NCBI RefSeq assembly: GCF_030272615.1
Contig: NC_081407.1
Location: 99,181,897 to 99,245,896, forward strand
DNA length: 64,000 nt
Reading direction: 5' to 3'
From: Cryptomeria japonica
Lineage: Eukaryota > Streptophyta > Pinopsida > Cupressales > Cupressaceae
The translations under genes were made by a program, and so were the position numbers. Shown in pieces: positions 11,944 to 24,400 of this stretch. How positions within the stretch are numbered: position 1 is the first letter of the stretch; the number at the start of each line of letters is the position of its first letter. The notes below the pieces were generated by a model. That model was not told the origin of the DNA and made no database searches. It was given only the letters and a program-made list of their open reading frames with translations.

Positions 11944-12105
11944 TCATTAGCCTTTTCTACACATGACACATGTCATTCATCTCTTAATTCATACACTACC
12001 TACCCCTTTCATTATTTTGGTATTTCTTCTACCTACCCTCTAATCCTAGCCGACCTCTCTTTTTACACCTCTCAATCTTAACCCTCCATTTCATAGTGTG
12101 TCTTC

Positions 12106-12112
12106 TATTTAA
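12106..12112 (+). promoter_or_regulatory. TATA-like box in the Tat 3' LTR
   Basis: TATTTAA lies about 420 bases into the LTR, in the only stretch leaving the AT palindromes that looks like a core promoter. Weak evidence: sequence only. Confidence 0.35.
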
Positions 12113-12484
12113 GAAGATGCTTTCTTCATTGTCAAACCCTAATGCCTAATCACTCATGCTAATGACTAATCGACAATTTGGGAGTACTTGGCTACACTAC
12201 GATCCTACTTGCAACCACATTCCGTTCTTTGTTGAGCTCTTATGCATATAAAAATCTGAGAGCAAATATATCAAGCAAGATCAATGGAGATAGGAAGAAT
12301 GGAGATCAAAACCCTATTGGACATGTGATGGTATAATCTTTGTGATTTCATTTGATTTGCATTGTCTTAGGTAATCTTCATATGTTATGGTGGATCTTTG
12401 TTGATTGTTAGGCTAGGGTTTGGTGGTTGAATTCATTTAGCCTTTCAATTTTGTTATTATTGTTATCCATTTTCACCATAAACA

Positions 12485-15400
12485 AGAACGTTTAGTTCAA
12501 TTATTGTCATACGTTTGGTCACATGAAGGCCAAGTATCGAATTCGATTGGCTTCTGAACAAAAGAAGCAGGGAGGGTCTCAACAAAAGGCAAATGTCGCA
12601 GAGCACTCTAAGCATAAAGGATCTGCATTCTATGCTTTTATGGCCAAGAGAACAATAGATCTAGTACACTCTTCTGCCTGATATATTGATTCAGGGGATT
12701 CGCGGTATTTTACTCATCATCGAGATTGGTTCACAAAATTTGAACAATTCTTTGACTCAGTAATCTTCGAAGGAGGAGAAGAGTACACAGTTGCAGGTAA
12801 GAGCACTGTCCAAATTCACTCAGGAGGTAGAAATTTATGTTTTCTCGATGTCTACTATGTTCCAGGCATGTAACATAATCTTCTCTCCGTCAGCCAGATC
12901 ATGAGGTATTCTCCTCAATTAGATGTCATCTTTAGTTCATCCATCTACAGCATTGTTGATAGGGAGACTCGTACTAAAATCACTATGGGACTTGAGGATC
13001 ATGGTTTGTATAGACTTGTTGATTCTGACGATTCTCAAGAGCACACTCTAGTTGCTAGGAGTACATCCATCAAAACACTTTGGCATTAGTGTTATGGGCA
13101 CTTAAACGTGCACTATCACTCTCAACTATCTTGGGAGGGTTTGGTTGTTGGTCTACCTAAGATCCAACCTCAAAATCATGGAGTATGTGGAGCTTATCAA
13201 CCTGGGAAGCAACATCGGACACCATTCTTGAATGGTGATTCTTGGTGAGCCTCCAAGGTCCTTCAATTGGTTCACACTGATGTATGTGGGCCAATGAACA
13301 CTCCATCTGTTACCGGTTGCAGGTACTTCTTGTTATTTTTTTACGATTTCAGTTGTAAAATGTGGGTGTATTTTCTTAAGAATAAATCAAATGTGTTCAG
13401 TACATTTCAGCAGTTTAAGGCCTTAGTTGAGAAAGAATCCAATTCTCTGATTGTCGCTCTAAGGTCAAATAATGGGGGGGAGTTTTGTTCCAATGACTTC
13501 TCTACATTTAGTGCTACACATGGCATTAAGCACCAACTCACCACACCATACACCCCTCAACAAAATGGTGTCGTTGAACGTAGGAATCACACCATTACTA
13601 AAATGACTCTTTCTATGATAGAGCATAGAAATGTTCCTAAGAAATACTGGGCTGAAGCAATTTACACTACAATCTACCTCCTGAATCGGTCACCTACACA
13701 TGTCGTTAAAAAGATGACTTCTGAAGAAGCCTAGTCAGGACACAAGCCTAAAGTGGGCCATTTGAAAGTCTTCAGTTCTTCTACTCATGTATGGATTCCA
13801 GACGCCAAGCGTGCTAAGATGGATTCAAAGAGCCAAACACTTATGTTTACTGGTTACAGTGACAAACACAAGGCCTACAGTTTGATTGATGTGTAGACAA
13901 ATCGTCTCATTTTCCGTCGTGATGTTGTGGTTGATGAGACTACTGGTCCATTTATTTCATCTACTACTCCTAATCTTGCGACTCCATCTATGAAGAATTC
14001 TGATGTTGGTGTTCATCTTCCTCTTGGTTCCCATGATGGGAGGGCTTTAGAGCATTCTGACTCTGAAGATGAGGAATCTACCGATCCAGCACCACTTGAT
14101 TTTTCACAAGATTTGCATCCAGGTGCATTTGTTTCAGAAACTCCAGGGGATGTTGTTCCTCCAATGCCAGATATTGGTACTTCTACCCTCCAACCTAAAT
14201 GGTGGGCCAAGACAATACGAGATCTTTGTGATGATGAGCTTCTTGAGGATAGATCAATTTTTTGTAAGAGAAAGAAGCAAATTACAATCAACTTTACACT
14301 TATGGCCAACATCTAGAGCATCCATGAGCCCCAAACATATTTCGAGGCTAAAGGCATTCCTGAGTGGGAAAAGGCTATGGAGATAGAATATGATAGTCTT
14401 CTGAAGAATAACACTTGGGTTCTTTTTGATCTGCCTCCTGGGAAGAAACCTATCAGATGTAAATGGGTTTACAAAGTCAAGTATCATGGAGATGGTACCT
14501 TGGATAAGTACAAGGCCAGATTGGTTGCTCAGGGTTTTACACAGTGGGAGGGCATTAACTACGAGGAGACTTATACCCCTACTACCAAGATGAACACAAT
14601 TCGTCTTCTTCTCACCATTGCAACTCAGTTTAGATGGAAACTTCACCAAATGGATGTTAAGAGTGCATTTCTCAATGGTGAGTTGCAAGAAGAAGTTTAT
14701 ATGACTCAACCTCCTAGCTTCAAGGTTCCTAGTAAGGAACATTAAGTTGCAGGTTTGCAGATTGGTAAAAGCCCTCTATGGCCCGAAGCAAGCCCCTCAG
14801 GCTTGGTATTTCAAGATGATCAGTATTTGGTTGAACATGGTTTTCAGCACAATCCCTTTGACACTAATCTTTATGTCAAACCTTTGGTGATGATATCCTT
14901 TTTCTTGTTGTCTACATGGATGACTTGATCATTATTGGCAATTCAGTACATTTGATTACAACCATCAAACAGGACTTGTGCCAAGCTTTTGACATGACTA
15001 ATTTGGGGCTTCTCCATTATTTCTCAGGTGTTGAAGTGTGGCAGACTGATGACGGTATCTTTATTTCACGGTCCAAGTATGCCTGCAGTTTGCTTGAGAG
15101 GTTTCAAATGCAAGATTGTAAACCTGCTTCCACACCTATGGAGAAAGGGCTGAAGTTATCAGCCAAGTTTGATTCACCTGTAGTAGATGAAACCAAATTT
15201 AGGCAACTAGTAGGCATCCTCATCTACCTCACTGCCACTAGACCTCACATCAGTTTTGTTGGCAGCTACATCTCTCACTTCATGACAACCCCAAAAGTTG
15301 ATCATTGGATTGCAGTGAAGCGAGTGCTGCGATATGCGAAAGGCACTTCAGACTATGACATTCTATATAGCAGGTGCAACAATCCAAAGTTGATTGGTTA

Positions 15401-15797
15401 TACTGGCTCAGATTGCGTAGGATCAGTGGATGACCAAAAATCCACTTCTGGGTACGTATTTAGTTTGGGTACAGGTGTTGTCACTTGGAGCAACAAGAAG
15501 CAACAAATCGTGGCTCTTTCCTCGATCAAAGTCGAATACCAGGGAACAGTCAAGGTCGCATGTGAGGCAGTTTGGCTCTAGAGGATGCTTTTTGACATGC
15601 AGATGCTGCAAGCAGGTCCTTTTCCCTTGTATACTAATAATCAAGGGGTGCTCAAACTAACCAAAAATCCAGTCTTCCATGAACGTACCAAGCATGTCGA
15701 GCTTCATTGTCACTACATCCGCAAGTTGGTAGAAGACAGATCAGTTCAGTTGCAGTATGTTCCGACAACGGATCAGACTGTGGATATTCTCACGAAG
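12485..15797 (+). pseudogene. Degenerate Ty1/copia gag-pol (element A), 5' truncated
   Basis: Coding begins inside the gag zinc knuckle (GHMKAKYR, about 12518) and passes protease (YIDSGD, about 12685), integrase, RT and RNase H to DILTKS at about 15795. At least seven in-frame stops occur before 14748 (for example near 12679, 12871, 13087, 13243, 13732, 13894 and 14314), and the frame then shifts so that RT from VYMDD (about 14910) continues in another frame. Catalytic losses are plain: integrase RSDNGGEF reads RSNNGGEF, and RNase H has lost its first Asp, its Glu (KVEY for EAEY) and a later Asp (TNNQG). The 5' half is missing because the Tat LTR abuts it. An old, dead copy. Confidence 0.85.
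13267..13734 (+). pseudogene. Integrase core of copia element A
   Basis: The open segment holds the rve core: D in HTDVCGP, the RSNNGGEF site where the second catalytic Asp has become Asn, and the TPQQNGVVERRN stretch with the Glu. It ends in an in-frame TAG where relatives have Trp. It belongs to the same decayed polyprotein as its neighbours. Confidence 0.8.
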
Positions 15798-16110
15798 TCT
15801 AGGAACAATACCGAACATTAACATATTTCTTAGATACAGGTCCGTGGCTCTGTTTGAATATTGTAGCTCATTGTTTATGCACAATTCCTTCAATTTTAAC
15901 ACATTTACCCTAATTTCAACATTTTCACAATTCAACTTAAAAAGAGGGAATCAAATATCCAACCAATCAATCTAATCATAATTCTCAGCCCTATCCTTGT
16001 GGGATTGAGGCTACATCTATTGGATTCAACTCTCTTTAATGTAGTGGTCCCTAAGCAAAAGTTATTTGTCTTCTACCACCTTGTGGTGGAAACCCTGATT
16101 TTTCACCATT
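15798..16110 (+). mobile_element. Family D LTR end and leader fragment
   Basis: This segment aligns by eye with 34600-34917 and, from about 15930 on, with 29111-29283. Shared phrases include GTGGCTCTG, TTTACCCTAATTTC and the GGTGAAACCCT-like end. It begins right after the copia RNase H end and includes the last bases of the family D LTR, so copia element A was cut here by family D or by recombination. Confidence 0.65.
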
Positions 16111-16887
16111 ACAAATGTATGCACACTCTATTATGGATATATCTTATGTTATGATGGTTACTTGTGCTTGGATGAGGATTATGATTGCATGATTAATAAT
16201 TAGGATATGTTCATTTATTTGTAATGTATATACAAGATAAATGTTAGATGGTTCCATTTTGTAGTGTTTATGTAATGAGGTTCTATAATGAGGATAAATA
16301 ATATAATCATATCTTCGAAACATGTGAGCATGATGTGGAAATGTGTATTATTGTTTCGTACAACTCTAAGAAAATGTCTCATCTATAAGGAATGCATGAT
16401 AATGTTGAAGATTCAATGAGGGAGTGATTTTTTTGTTCATACTACAATGTGAGAAGAAAGTAATTAGAAATGGGTAGATGGGAGTAGAGAATAGGTGAGA
16501 CGAGAATGATCATTAGCTAATGAGGACAATGGGACTAAAAATGGGAGAATAGATTAGATGGATGGGATATGTTATTATGTTGACATGTGAAGAGAAATCA
16601 TAATTCAATGTACAAATGGATGTTATGCATCAAGCTCTTTAGATTTCGATTATAGGGAAATTCATGGTAGAGATCACCTTGGAAGGAGTGGATGGTGAGA
16701 TGGAAAAGGGGGTATTTGGGAGTATCATTGAGGAATGGACAAGTCCTTTGACCCATGTTCTCTAGTATCAAGGCCATGTCACATGTATAACAACCATACT
16801 TTTGTACATATTTGACCATTATGCATGATTTGACTAGATTTGAATAGGATTAGGAACACAGAAAGGGATTTGTCAGTTAATCAATTT
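16111..16887 (+). other. No feature recognised
   Basis: AT-rich sequence with no long frame showing a family motif on either strand. It may be old flanking DNA or transposon remnants. Confidence 0.4.
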
Positions 16888-17260
16888 TGACTTATTATAT
16901 GTCTCATGTAAAGTCTTTACTTAAGTTAACTTAGGTAATGCATATCATAGCAATTTGCATAGAAGACACTTAGGGAATTGCATATATAGGGAATATAGTT
17001 GTAGGAAGAATTCCATCTTTAGTGGAATTATCTAGTATTTTCTCCTACCTACACTTGCATCTCATTGAGCCACAAGTCATCCTTGTGTTCTCTCTTATCA
17101 TTTTGCCTTGTCTATATATGCAAGCACATGTACATTGTACTCAGTTGAGAATTTTCCATCTTAATGAGAATACAATTTATTCTTGTCTATTTTGTTTTCT
17201 CATTCTTTTGTGCTATTCATTGACCTCTAGATCTTGGGTTGCTATAGGAAAATTATTACA
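16888..17260 (+). mobile_element. 5' LTR of copia element B
   Basis: It aligns over its length with the LTR at 28370-28757 (shared landmarks: CTTAAGTTAACTTAGGTAATG, CTTGCATCTCATTGAGCCAC, TATATATGCA, GAGAATACAATTT). It ends in TTACA and is followed by a primer binding site. The first bases differ from those of the 3' LTR, so the left boundary is approximate, and no target duplication was found. Confidence 0.8.
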
Positions 17261-17261
17261 A

Positions 17262-17273
17262 GGTATTAGAGCC
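17262..17273 (+). promoter_or_regulatory. Primer binding site of copia element B
   Basis: GGTATTAGAGCC lies one base after the LTR end. The plant initiator-Met tRNA site is TGGTATCAGAGC, so this copy is recognisable but mutated. Confidence 0.65.
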
Positions 17274-18695
17274 TATAGGGTGCCATTAACAATCATTTTT
17301 AGAGAGATCTTGGTGCATGCAAAGGTTGGCATCTTGGAATATTTGTGGTGTAGCACATTACTGAAGCTTCCTAGGCCAAATCTATCTCCACGATTGTGTC
17401 TAAGAGGTCATTTCCATGAATTTTGACTACAAGTATGCATATGTTTAGGTAAAATTATTTTTGCAGCAAAACAAATTTAGTCGGAGGGCTATCTGACCCC
17501 TCCTAAACAACAAATTGCAAAAAAAATCTATAATTTTCTACATTATTCTTTAAATCTGGGTAAATTTTTTGTTTTGGATAAGTTTATTTTATTGGACAAA
17601 ATATTATTTTATGGCACATGGTGTATATTTTCTGCACATTCATTTATTTAGCTAGCTTGTGAGTACACTTTATTTGCCAGATCGTGCAGGATCATTTTTA
17701 TTTTGTATAGTTGTTGCACTTGAAATTACAGATATGCCCTCATTCTTAAACTGACTATTGAGATCGTATCTTTGCACGATATCATCCATTGGCGTGGCAT
17801 TTTTATCAGCAATTACAATTTGACAATAGATTTGATTGGCCGAGTTTTTCTATTAGTCGAATGCTCTTATCTAAGGCCTTGCACACTGTGATTAGAGGTA
17901 GTTTACATCATTTGAGGTGGAAGTCTTATAGCCTTCGTGTTAGATCCAAGCTCACATTTAGAAGAACGTTTGGTTTTTGTAATTAGATCGACATCAATTA
18001 TTGACCTTTCATTCTATTAGCTCAAAGAAGTCCTTTGAAGAGGCACTTTGCCTACATCAAATTTGCATGGTCAACTTTTCTCTTGCTTGGATCGACTGTT
18101 TATGTTGGTCTATTTCTAGTATATTAGCCCATATCATCAACATGGTATTCAATTTTTGCCCGAAGTCATTGCAGATCACACCTGTATAAAGGCACTTTGA
18201 CTAGTTGTGGAGGCCATTTCCTATTGTCCGTGCTTCATTGGTTGTTGTGATTCATTGTTTGCGGCTTCAATTACCTGTCATGATATTTTAGACAGAACCT
18301 ATTTGCTTAGATGCATCGTTAATTGATTTGTGCATGGTAAAAAGTGTCAACTTTTTTGCAAATCGAGCAGTGTTTTGGTTGATCGTGTGTTCGGCCCATT
18401 AAGTCATTTGCCTTGGCAATTCACTTGATATTTTATAGGCATGTCACTTGTTGCAAAACTTGGGTTGTGTTTTTCCATTGTTCGGCACCTTTTCTGTTTG
18501 GAGGCTAGGATCAACTTTGTTAGAATCCATGTTTCTAGTCATGAATTTCTCTCCATTGTCGACCAGATCATAGTTGAAGTGGTTGTCTTTTTTAGATATG
18601 TTCTTCACATTGCATGGCCCCCAAATTGGTGTAATCGAGGGATTTATCTCATATTCTTTGTAGGATGTTTGCTTAAATTTTTATATACTTTGGTG
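17274..18695 (+). other. Internal region of copia element B, left part
   Basis: About 1.4 kb lies between the primer binding site and the insertion point of element C, and continues at 26209. Several ORFs of 60-100 codons occur but none shows a known domain. By position it should be leader or inserted foreign sequence upstream of gag. Confidence 0.45.
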
Positions 18696-21394
18696 TGTTG
18701 GCAATTTGGAGGAACTGATTATGTATTGCATTGATTTTTTGTCATTGATGCAACACCAGTTGTTTTGGTTGTTTACCGGTTTCTGGTTAGTTCCGCTAGA
18801 GTGGTTGGTTTATGATATTGATTCAGTATGTTTTGGCATGCATTGGTTTGTGGAATTGTTTTGGATCTGTCATTCATGCTATTCAGATGTGTATCATGAT
18901 CAATTGGTTCAAGATTTGATGACTCAGATGCTATCATTTGTTCTAGTAAGCATTTTGGACACCGGTAAGGATTTTACCAATAGAGCCTTGTTGAAGATCT
19001 TTTGATGCACTTGATAAGTGGTGTTGGTGTGCATTCTAAATAGTTCTCGGGATGCTAATAGTTATCTTGTTCGTGTTCCAATTCATCAGTGGTGTTGGAT
19101 TTAATTTATGGTGACCTATTTTGGGTCTGGTGTTATGTGGGTTATGGACCGATTTATGTAACATGTTGGAGGATGTTCCAAATGCGTTACCGGTGGGATT
19201 TAATGATTGGTTTACATTATTTTCGGCCTAAGCCGATTTGGTTGATCATTTTATTGTGGGTTTATGCTATGAACTTATTGTATTATCTTTTAGGTGGCCG
19301 ACCTAATTATTTAGGTCCCGATTTGGTATAAATATGATGTAAGTGACGAATAATGATGAATCTCTAAGATCCTAATCGGCACTGAGAGGGGAGGTGAATC
19401 AATACACACAAAAACTCACTTCAATGCTCTGACAGTTTAGAACACTAATAATTGGTTTACTATACCACTGTACTTAACTATAGCAATATCAGTTAACAGA
19501 AACACTTCAGACAGCTAAATCGGTTAAACAAGAATACTTCAAATAGCATACAACAAGTCTCAAATCTAGATAGCTATTTTACCAGTTTGATCATGCATGA
19601 GTTGCATTAGTAATACCACCACCATTAGCTTTGCATGCATATTCAACTAAACAAAAACTACTCAATCATCACATGAAAAATACACAGCCCATGACACACA
19701 GATTTTTCACGTGGAAACCCAAATGGGAAAAACCCATGGTGGGGATGAATACCCACAAGCTTTCTTTGAACTCTTTTGAAGTTCGCTCTGTTAGGAGCCT
19801 AGTCTGATTAAAGACTTTACAATAAGGTTATGTTAGGAACCGATCTTGTTAGGGATCACCCGATTAAGGGATGGCTATAAACCCTATTAAAGGTTGAAAC
19901 CTTGTTAAAGGTTACCTCGTTAGAGGATTTAAAGAACTCAATGAACTTGAGTCACTTGGTTAGAGGATTTGCAACAAGCCTGTTAAAGCTACCTGGTCAA
20001 GGTATTTTCCTTCTGTTGAAATGGTTAGAAGATAATGGGTAAGACTTTGATATGATAACAACACTCCTTGCTAAGGCAGATCCTTTTCAGCTCGTCTCTT
20101 CTGCAATCACACTCTATAGATTCCACACTCTAGTTTGGCAAGTATCTCAACATGCAAACACAAACACAAATTTTGCCCACACATACAATAACAAACATCA
20201 TCAACCTTATAGACAACAATTAGGTCAGTAGCATAAACCCTAAACCCTAAACATTTTAAGTTTACAATTACAAGCGGTCCAATCCTGACCATCCCAACAT
20301 GTTGCATAGAGTCAAATGATCTAAAATAGATCTCAAGTCATTCTGCATCATCCGATCTTCACCGCATCTAGAAAACAATAACCCATCACGTGCTTTTCTC
20401 ATACCTCTAAGAAAAAAGCACATTCTCGAGGTAGACATTCAATGCATTCGATCTTCACGTGCAAGATCCTCAAAGAGAATCTTCACATGCACATAACTAA
20501 CATGGCACCTCAATCTCATCCTTATCTCTTAACTAACCTATCACAGAATGTCATCGGTTGCACCGCACAAGTCAGATTGCCAAACCGGAAATCCTCGAGC
20601 TGAACTGAGACTACAAACTGGTAGTCACATTGTGAACCTTGACACCGGTTGACTATAGCCACTTCCATCCTTCACACCAGTTCATACCAGTTCACCTGCT
20701 TGAGCATCATATATCGGTTCACGTATTGACATCAATGACAACATACACTATCATCGCTTCATCATATACCAACAATAAGATCTCTTTGTAGATCATGGGC
20801 ATATGGGATTATGGTTATTTGGGTGCGAATAATGTTGTAATCATACGCAAAAGGTTTGGAAAATTATAGGTGATCAAATTGGGTTTGTGAGAGAGGTTTA
20901 AGACCTCTGGTATTGAGCTTAACCGAAACTGTACTCAGGCATAGGAGATGTTATCTTTGCAGTCACTCTTCTTTCTAGATTGTAGTCTGGATTTATTTTG
21001 TAGTCAGTGAGGCTTCGTTTGTGATGAGCATCATGCTCTAGGTTGTTTTCCTTCATGCATGTTCAGGCCCCTCATATTGTTATCATATACTTATTGTAGA
21101 AGTATTATCTGACTTTGGGTAGGCTTCCCACCATGGTTTTTCCCTTTACCGGGTTTTCCACATATAAATCTTGGTGTCTTGTGTTATGGATGGATGGTAA
21201 TTGTTTTGTGATTTATGTTTATGTTTAGTTGCTATATCATTTATTCCGGTATTTGGTTTATGAATTTTGGTATTGAGTTTATGTGTTCCAGTAATAAGGA
21301 TTTGAATGCTTAAAGTTATATAATTTGGTGACAATTGATTCATTCCCCCCCCCCCACCTCTTAGTTGTCCTCTGGTTATTTGAGTTGTCTAACA
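18696..21394 (+). mobile_element. 5' LTR of copia element C, interrupted
   Basis: The LTR is 18696-19343 plus 20780-21394 (about 1.26 kb), interrupted by a 1,431-bp insert. It matches the 3' LTR closely, with shared GGTATAAATATGATGTAAG on the left side of the insert and ATCTCTTTGTAG on the right. A run of ten Cs lies at 21346-21355. Confidence 0.85.
19344..20774 (-). mobile_element. Antisense solo LTR nested in the element C 5' LTR
   Basis: On the minus strand it starts TGTTGGTATATGATG and ends in CA. The flanks are GTAAG (19339-19343) and ATAAG (20775-20779), and the uninterrupted 3' LTR reads GTAAG once. This is therefore a 5-bp target duplication with one later transition. No internal retrotransposon genes are present. 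The size (1,431 bp) and TG..CA ends fit a solo copia LTR left by LTR-LTR recombination. Confidence 0.8.
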
Positions 21395-21396
21395 AT

Positions 21397-21408
21397 TGGT
21401 ATCAAAAC
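21397..21408 (+). promoter_or_regulatory. Primer binding site of copia element C
   Basis: TGGTATCAAAAC lies two bases after the LTR end. It fits the initiator-Met tRNA site of copia elements with two mismatches. Confidence 0.75.
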
Positions 21409-21479
21409 TTTTTCCTCTCTGTAGAAGCTTAACCACTTAAGGAATATCCTATGATATCTAGCAACTCAAGTTAATCAAG

Positions 21480-24400
21480 TACATCTACAGCTGTTTTCCG
21501 AAGAGAAATTCCTAGGCTTGATGGAACAAACTACAGGGTATGGAAGATTCAGATGGAGACTCATCTGAGATGTCTTGGAAAGGAAATTTGGGAGATAACT
21601 AAGAAAGGTGTAACATCATTTAATCTAACATCTGGCAATCCTCCTCCAGCAGGTCTAAATAAGGAACTTGAGAATGATTGTCGAGCTAGAGAAACCCTTT
21701 TGTGTGCACTTTCTGATCAGTAAATAATGGGACTAACTGATAAATCAACTGCAAAGGTTATATGGGACAAACTGGATACTCTAAATGGAGGTGACCCCAC
21801 TGTTAAAATTTCTAAACTTGATGGTTATCGGGTGAGGTATGAGAACCCGAAGATGGAAGAAGATGAAAGGATTACTGCTTTTATGGGGAGAGTTAATGAG
21901 ATTGTTTTGGGAATTCATTGTTGTGGTGGATCTTTGAGAGAAGATGAAATAGTTTCCAAAGTACTGAGAGATTTGCCACCAGCTTATAAGATGAAGGCTA
22001 CTACAATTAATGAGTTGAGAAATATAAAAAATACCTCTGTTAATATGGATACCTTGGTTGAGAAGTTATTTGCTTTTGAGCTTGAGGAATTTGGACCTTC
22101 CGAAGCTATGAAATCTTAACCTGCTTTTCATGCATCTACATCATCTACCGGCAAGAGTGATTGGAAAGCTTTATATGCAAAGGATCTAGAGGATATGAAG
22201 AGAGAAGATGAAGATTTTGAACAACTTGAAGCCTTATTTGCTAGAAGAGTACCTAAAGGACCGACAAGAAGTATGAAGGAAAATCACCTTTTAAATGCTT
22301 TGCATGTAATAAGATAGGTCATTTTGCATCTAGATGTCCTGAAAGGATTTCAAGATTTGAATAAAGAGATAGAAGATCTTTTAGGCCTTACCATGATTAT
22401 CAGAACAAGCATACTTAGAAGAGGAACAAATACAAATCATGATACTTTGCAGATGAGGAAGGTGTGTCTGATTTTGATGATGAACCGACACAAGATTCAA
22501 CTAGTGGATCCGAAAATGAAAAAGAATGAGTATTTTTGGCTATCAAGGAAGATGATCTGGTACCTGAAGAGAAGGCCCTTGCTACTAAAATTGAAGACAA
22601 TAATGAATGGGTAATTGGCAGTGGATTTTCACATCATATGACTTTAGATAAAAGGAATTTCTTATCTATGCAAGAATTTGATGGTGATCTGGTTAGATTT
22701 GGAGATGACAAAGCATGCATGATCAAGGGAAGAGGAACAATATCATTTGATGGTAAGCATAACAGTGATAATGTTTATTATGTTGAAGGTTTAAGGCATA
22801 ATATTTTGAGTATAGGACAATTGGTGGATAAGGGATTTCAGTTATATTTCAAGGATGGAAAATGCAATATTATCAACAGATATGGATTGGAGATTTCAAC
22901 CGGTACACAAACTAAAGGTAAATTTTGATTGCATTGTGAAAATCAGTTCTACTAAAGTAGTTATAGATATACCTAAGATTGTAAAGCCCTATAATTCGTT
23001 ATGTAAGGAATGTCAAATGGGAAAGCAAGTCAGAATTTCTTATAAGAGTATACAAGACAAATCTAATGATTCTCTTGATCTTATTCATATTGATTTGTGT
23101 GGTCCTGCTAGAATAAAAAAAAATCAGGGTGATAGATATTTAATGCTAATCATTAATGACTATTCAAGAATGATGTGGGTTACTTTTCTAAGGGAGAATT
23201 TTGAAGCATTTACAAAGTTTAAAATATGTAAACCCAAAGTTGAGATAGAGACATGATTGAACATTAAATGCTTAAGGTTAGATCAGGGTGGAGAATTCAC
23301 ATCCGGTGAATTTAATAGCTATTGTGAGAAGAATGGGACAAGGAGATAGTTGTCTGCACCCTAGACACCTTAGTAGAATGGAGTTGTGGAAAGGAAGAAC
23401 ATAACTATCTTGGATTTAGTTGAACTACGATGATGGAAGCCAATCTGCCTCATGTCTACTGGAGAGAAGTTGTAAGCACAACAGTATACATATTCAATAG
23501 AGTTCATATCAAATGAGATACCGGGAAGACACCTTATGAGTTATGGTTTGGTCATACACTGATAGTTAAGTATTTCAGAATCTTTGGTAGTAAATTCTAT
23601 ATCAAAAGAGATGATTTCATTGGAAAGTTTGATCCGAGATGTGATGAAAGAATATTTCTTGCTTATTCTAATGAAAGCAAACCATATAGATGTTATAACA
23701 AAATATTGCAAAGAGAACAAATGTCAAGATGGATGAGAAGAACAGAAGTCAAATCAAAACTTATGAGAGAGAACCAACAGTGGAAATGATCATAACTGAA
23801 CCGGTAGCACCTACACCGAAATAGAATGTTGAACCAATTACTCTAGCAATATCAGAAAATTCAACAATAACTGAAGATCAGGACACAGGAATGAAAAATC
23901 AAAAGACTCCTATGTATGTAAGGTTGAATCATTTAGAAGATCATATCATTGGAGACAAAAACAAAGGAGTGGTGACAAGAAGAAGGTTGGTAGCTTATGA
24001 GGTATGTTTTATTTCTCAAATTCAACCGAAATCACTAATTGAATCTTGTAAAGATGAATATTGGATGAAAGCTATGGAAGAGGAATTAGATCAAATAGAA
24101 AAGAACAACACATGGACTTTAGTTCCCTAGCCTAAAAATAAGAATGTTATTGGAACTAAATGGGTTTTTAGAAATAAATTGAATGAAGATGGACAAGTTG
24201 TGAGGAATAAAGCTAGACTGGTTTGTAAAGGATATTCTCAAAAGGAAGGAATTGATTATGGTGAAACCTTTGCACCGGTAGTTATTCAATCTGATAACTC
24301 TATTGCTATTGATATATCAAAGAATCCGGTATTTCATTCTAAGACAAAGCACATATCTATCAAGTATAACTTTTTGAAGGAGAAGGTGGAAGCAAATGAA

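Larger units (their letters stand above)
1..12484 (+). mobile_element. Tat-type Ty3/gypsy LTR retrotransposon, 5' LTR outside window
   Basis: The domain order on the plus strand is gag, aspartic protease, reverse transcriptase, RNase H, a second (archaeal-type) RNase H, then integrase. That order is the hallmark of the plant Tat lineage (Ogre, Retand, RIRE2 relatives). The internal region ends in a polypurine tract at 11672-11686, followed by an LTR starting TGTAGACACC. Nothing in the first 1.1 kb resembles the 3' LTR, so the 5' LTR should lie left of position 1. The right end (about 12484) is set where copia gag coding resumes and is accurate to perhaps 10 bases. The element is young enough to keep one frame with only three stops, but cannot make a full polyprotein. 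Confidence 0.85.
11687..12484 (+). mobile_element. 3' LTR of the Tat element
   Basis: The LTR starts TGTAGACACC after the polypurine tract and runs about 800 bases to a probable ACA end at 12484. After that, coding sequence for a copia gag zinc knuckle resumes. The 5' third is an AT-rich run of five palindromes. A TATA-like TATTTAA lies at 12106-12112. Its partner LTR is outside the window, so the right end is inferred. Confidence 0.7.

Noticed and set aside
17789-18189. Small frames in the copia B internal region as host exons
   Set aside because: No splice-consistent joining, no domain, and the location between primer binding site and gag argues for element sequence.
20234-20252. Telomere-like AAACCCT repeats
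   Set aside because: Only two to three units within an LTR; far too short for an interstitial telomere track.
20107-20307. 66-codon minus-strand frame
   Set aside because: It sits inside the antisense solo LTR and has no homology I recognise; LTRs are not expected to code.
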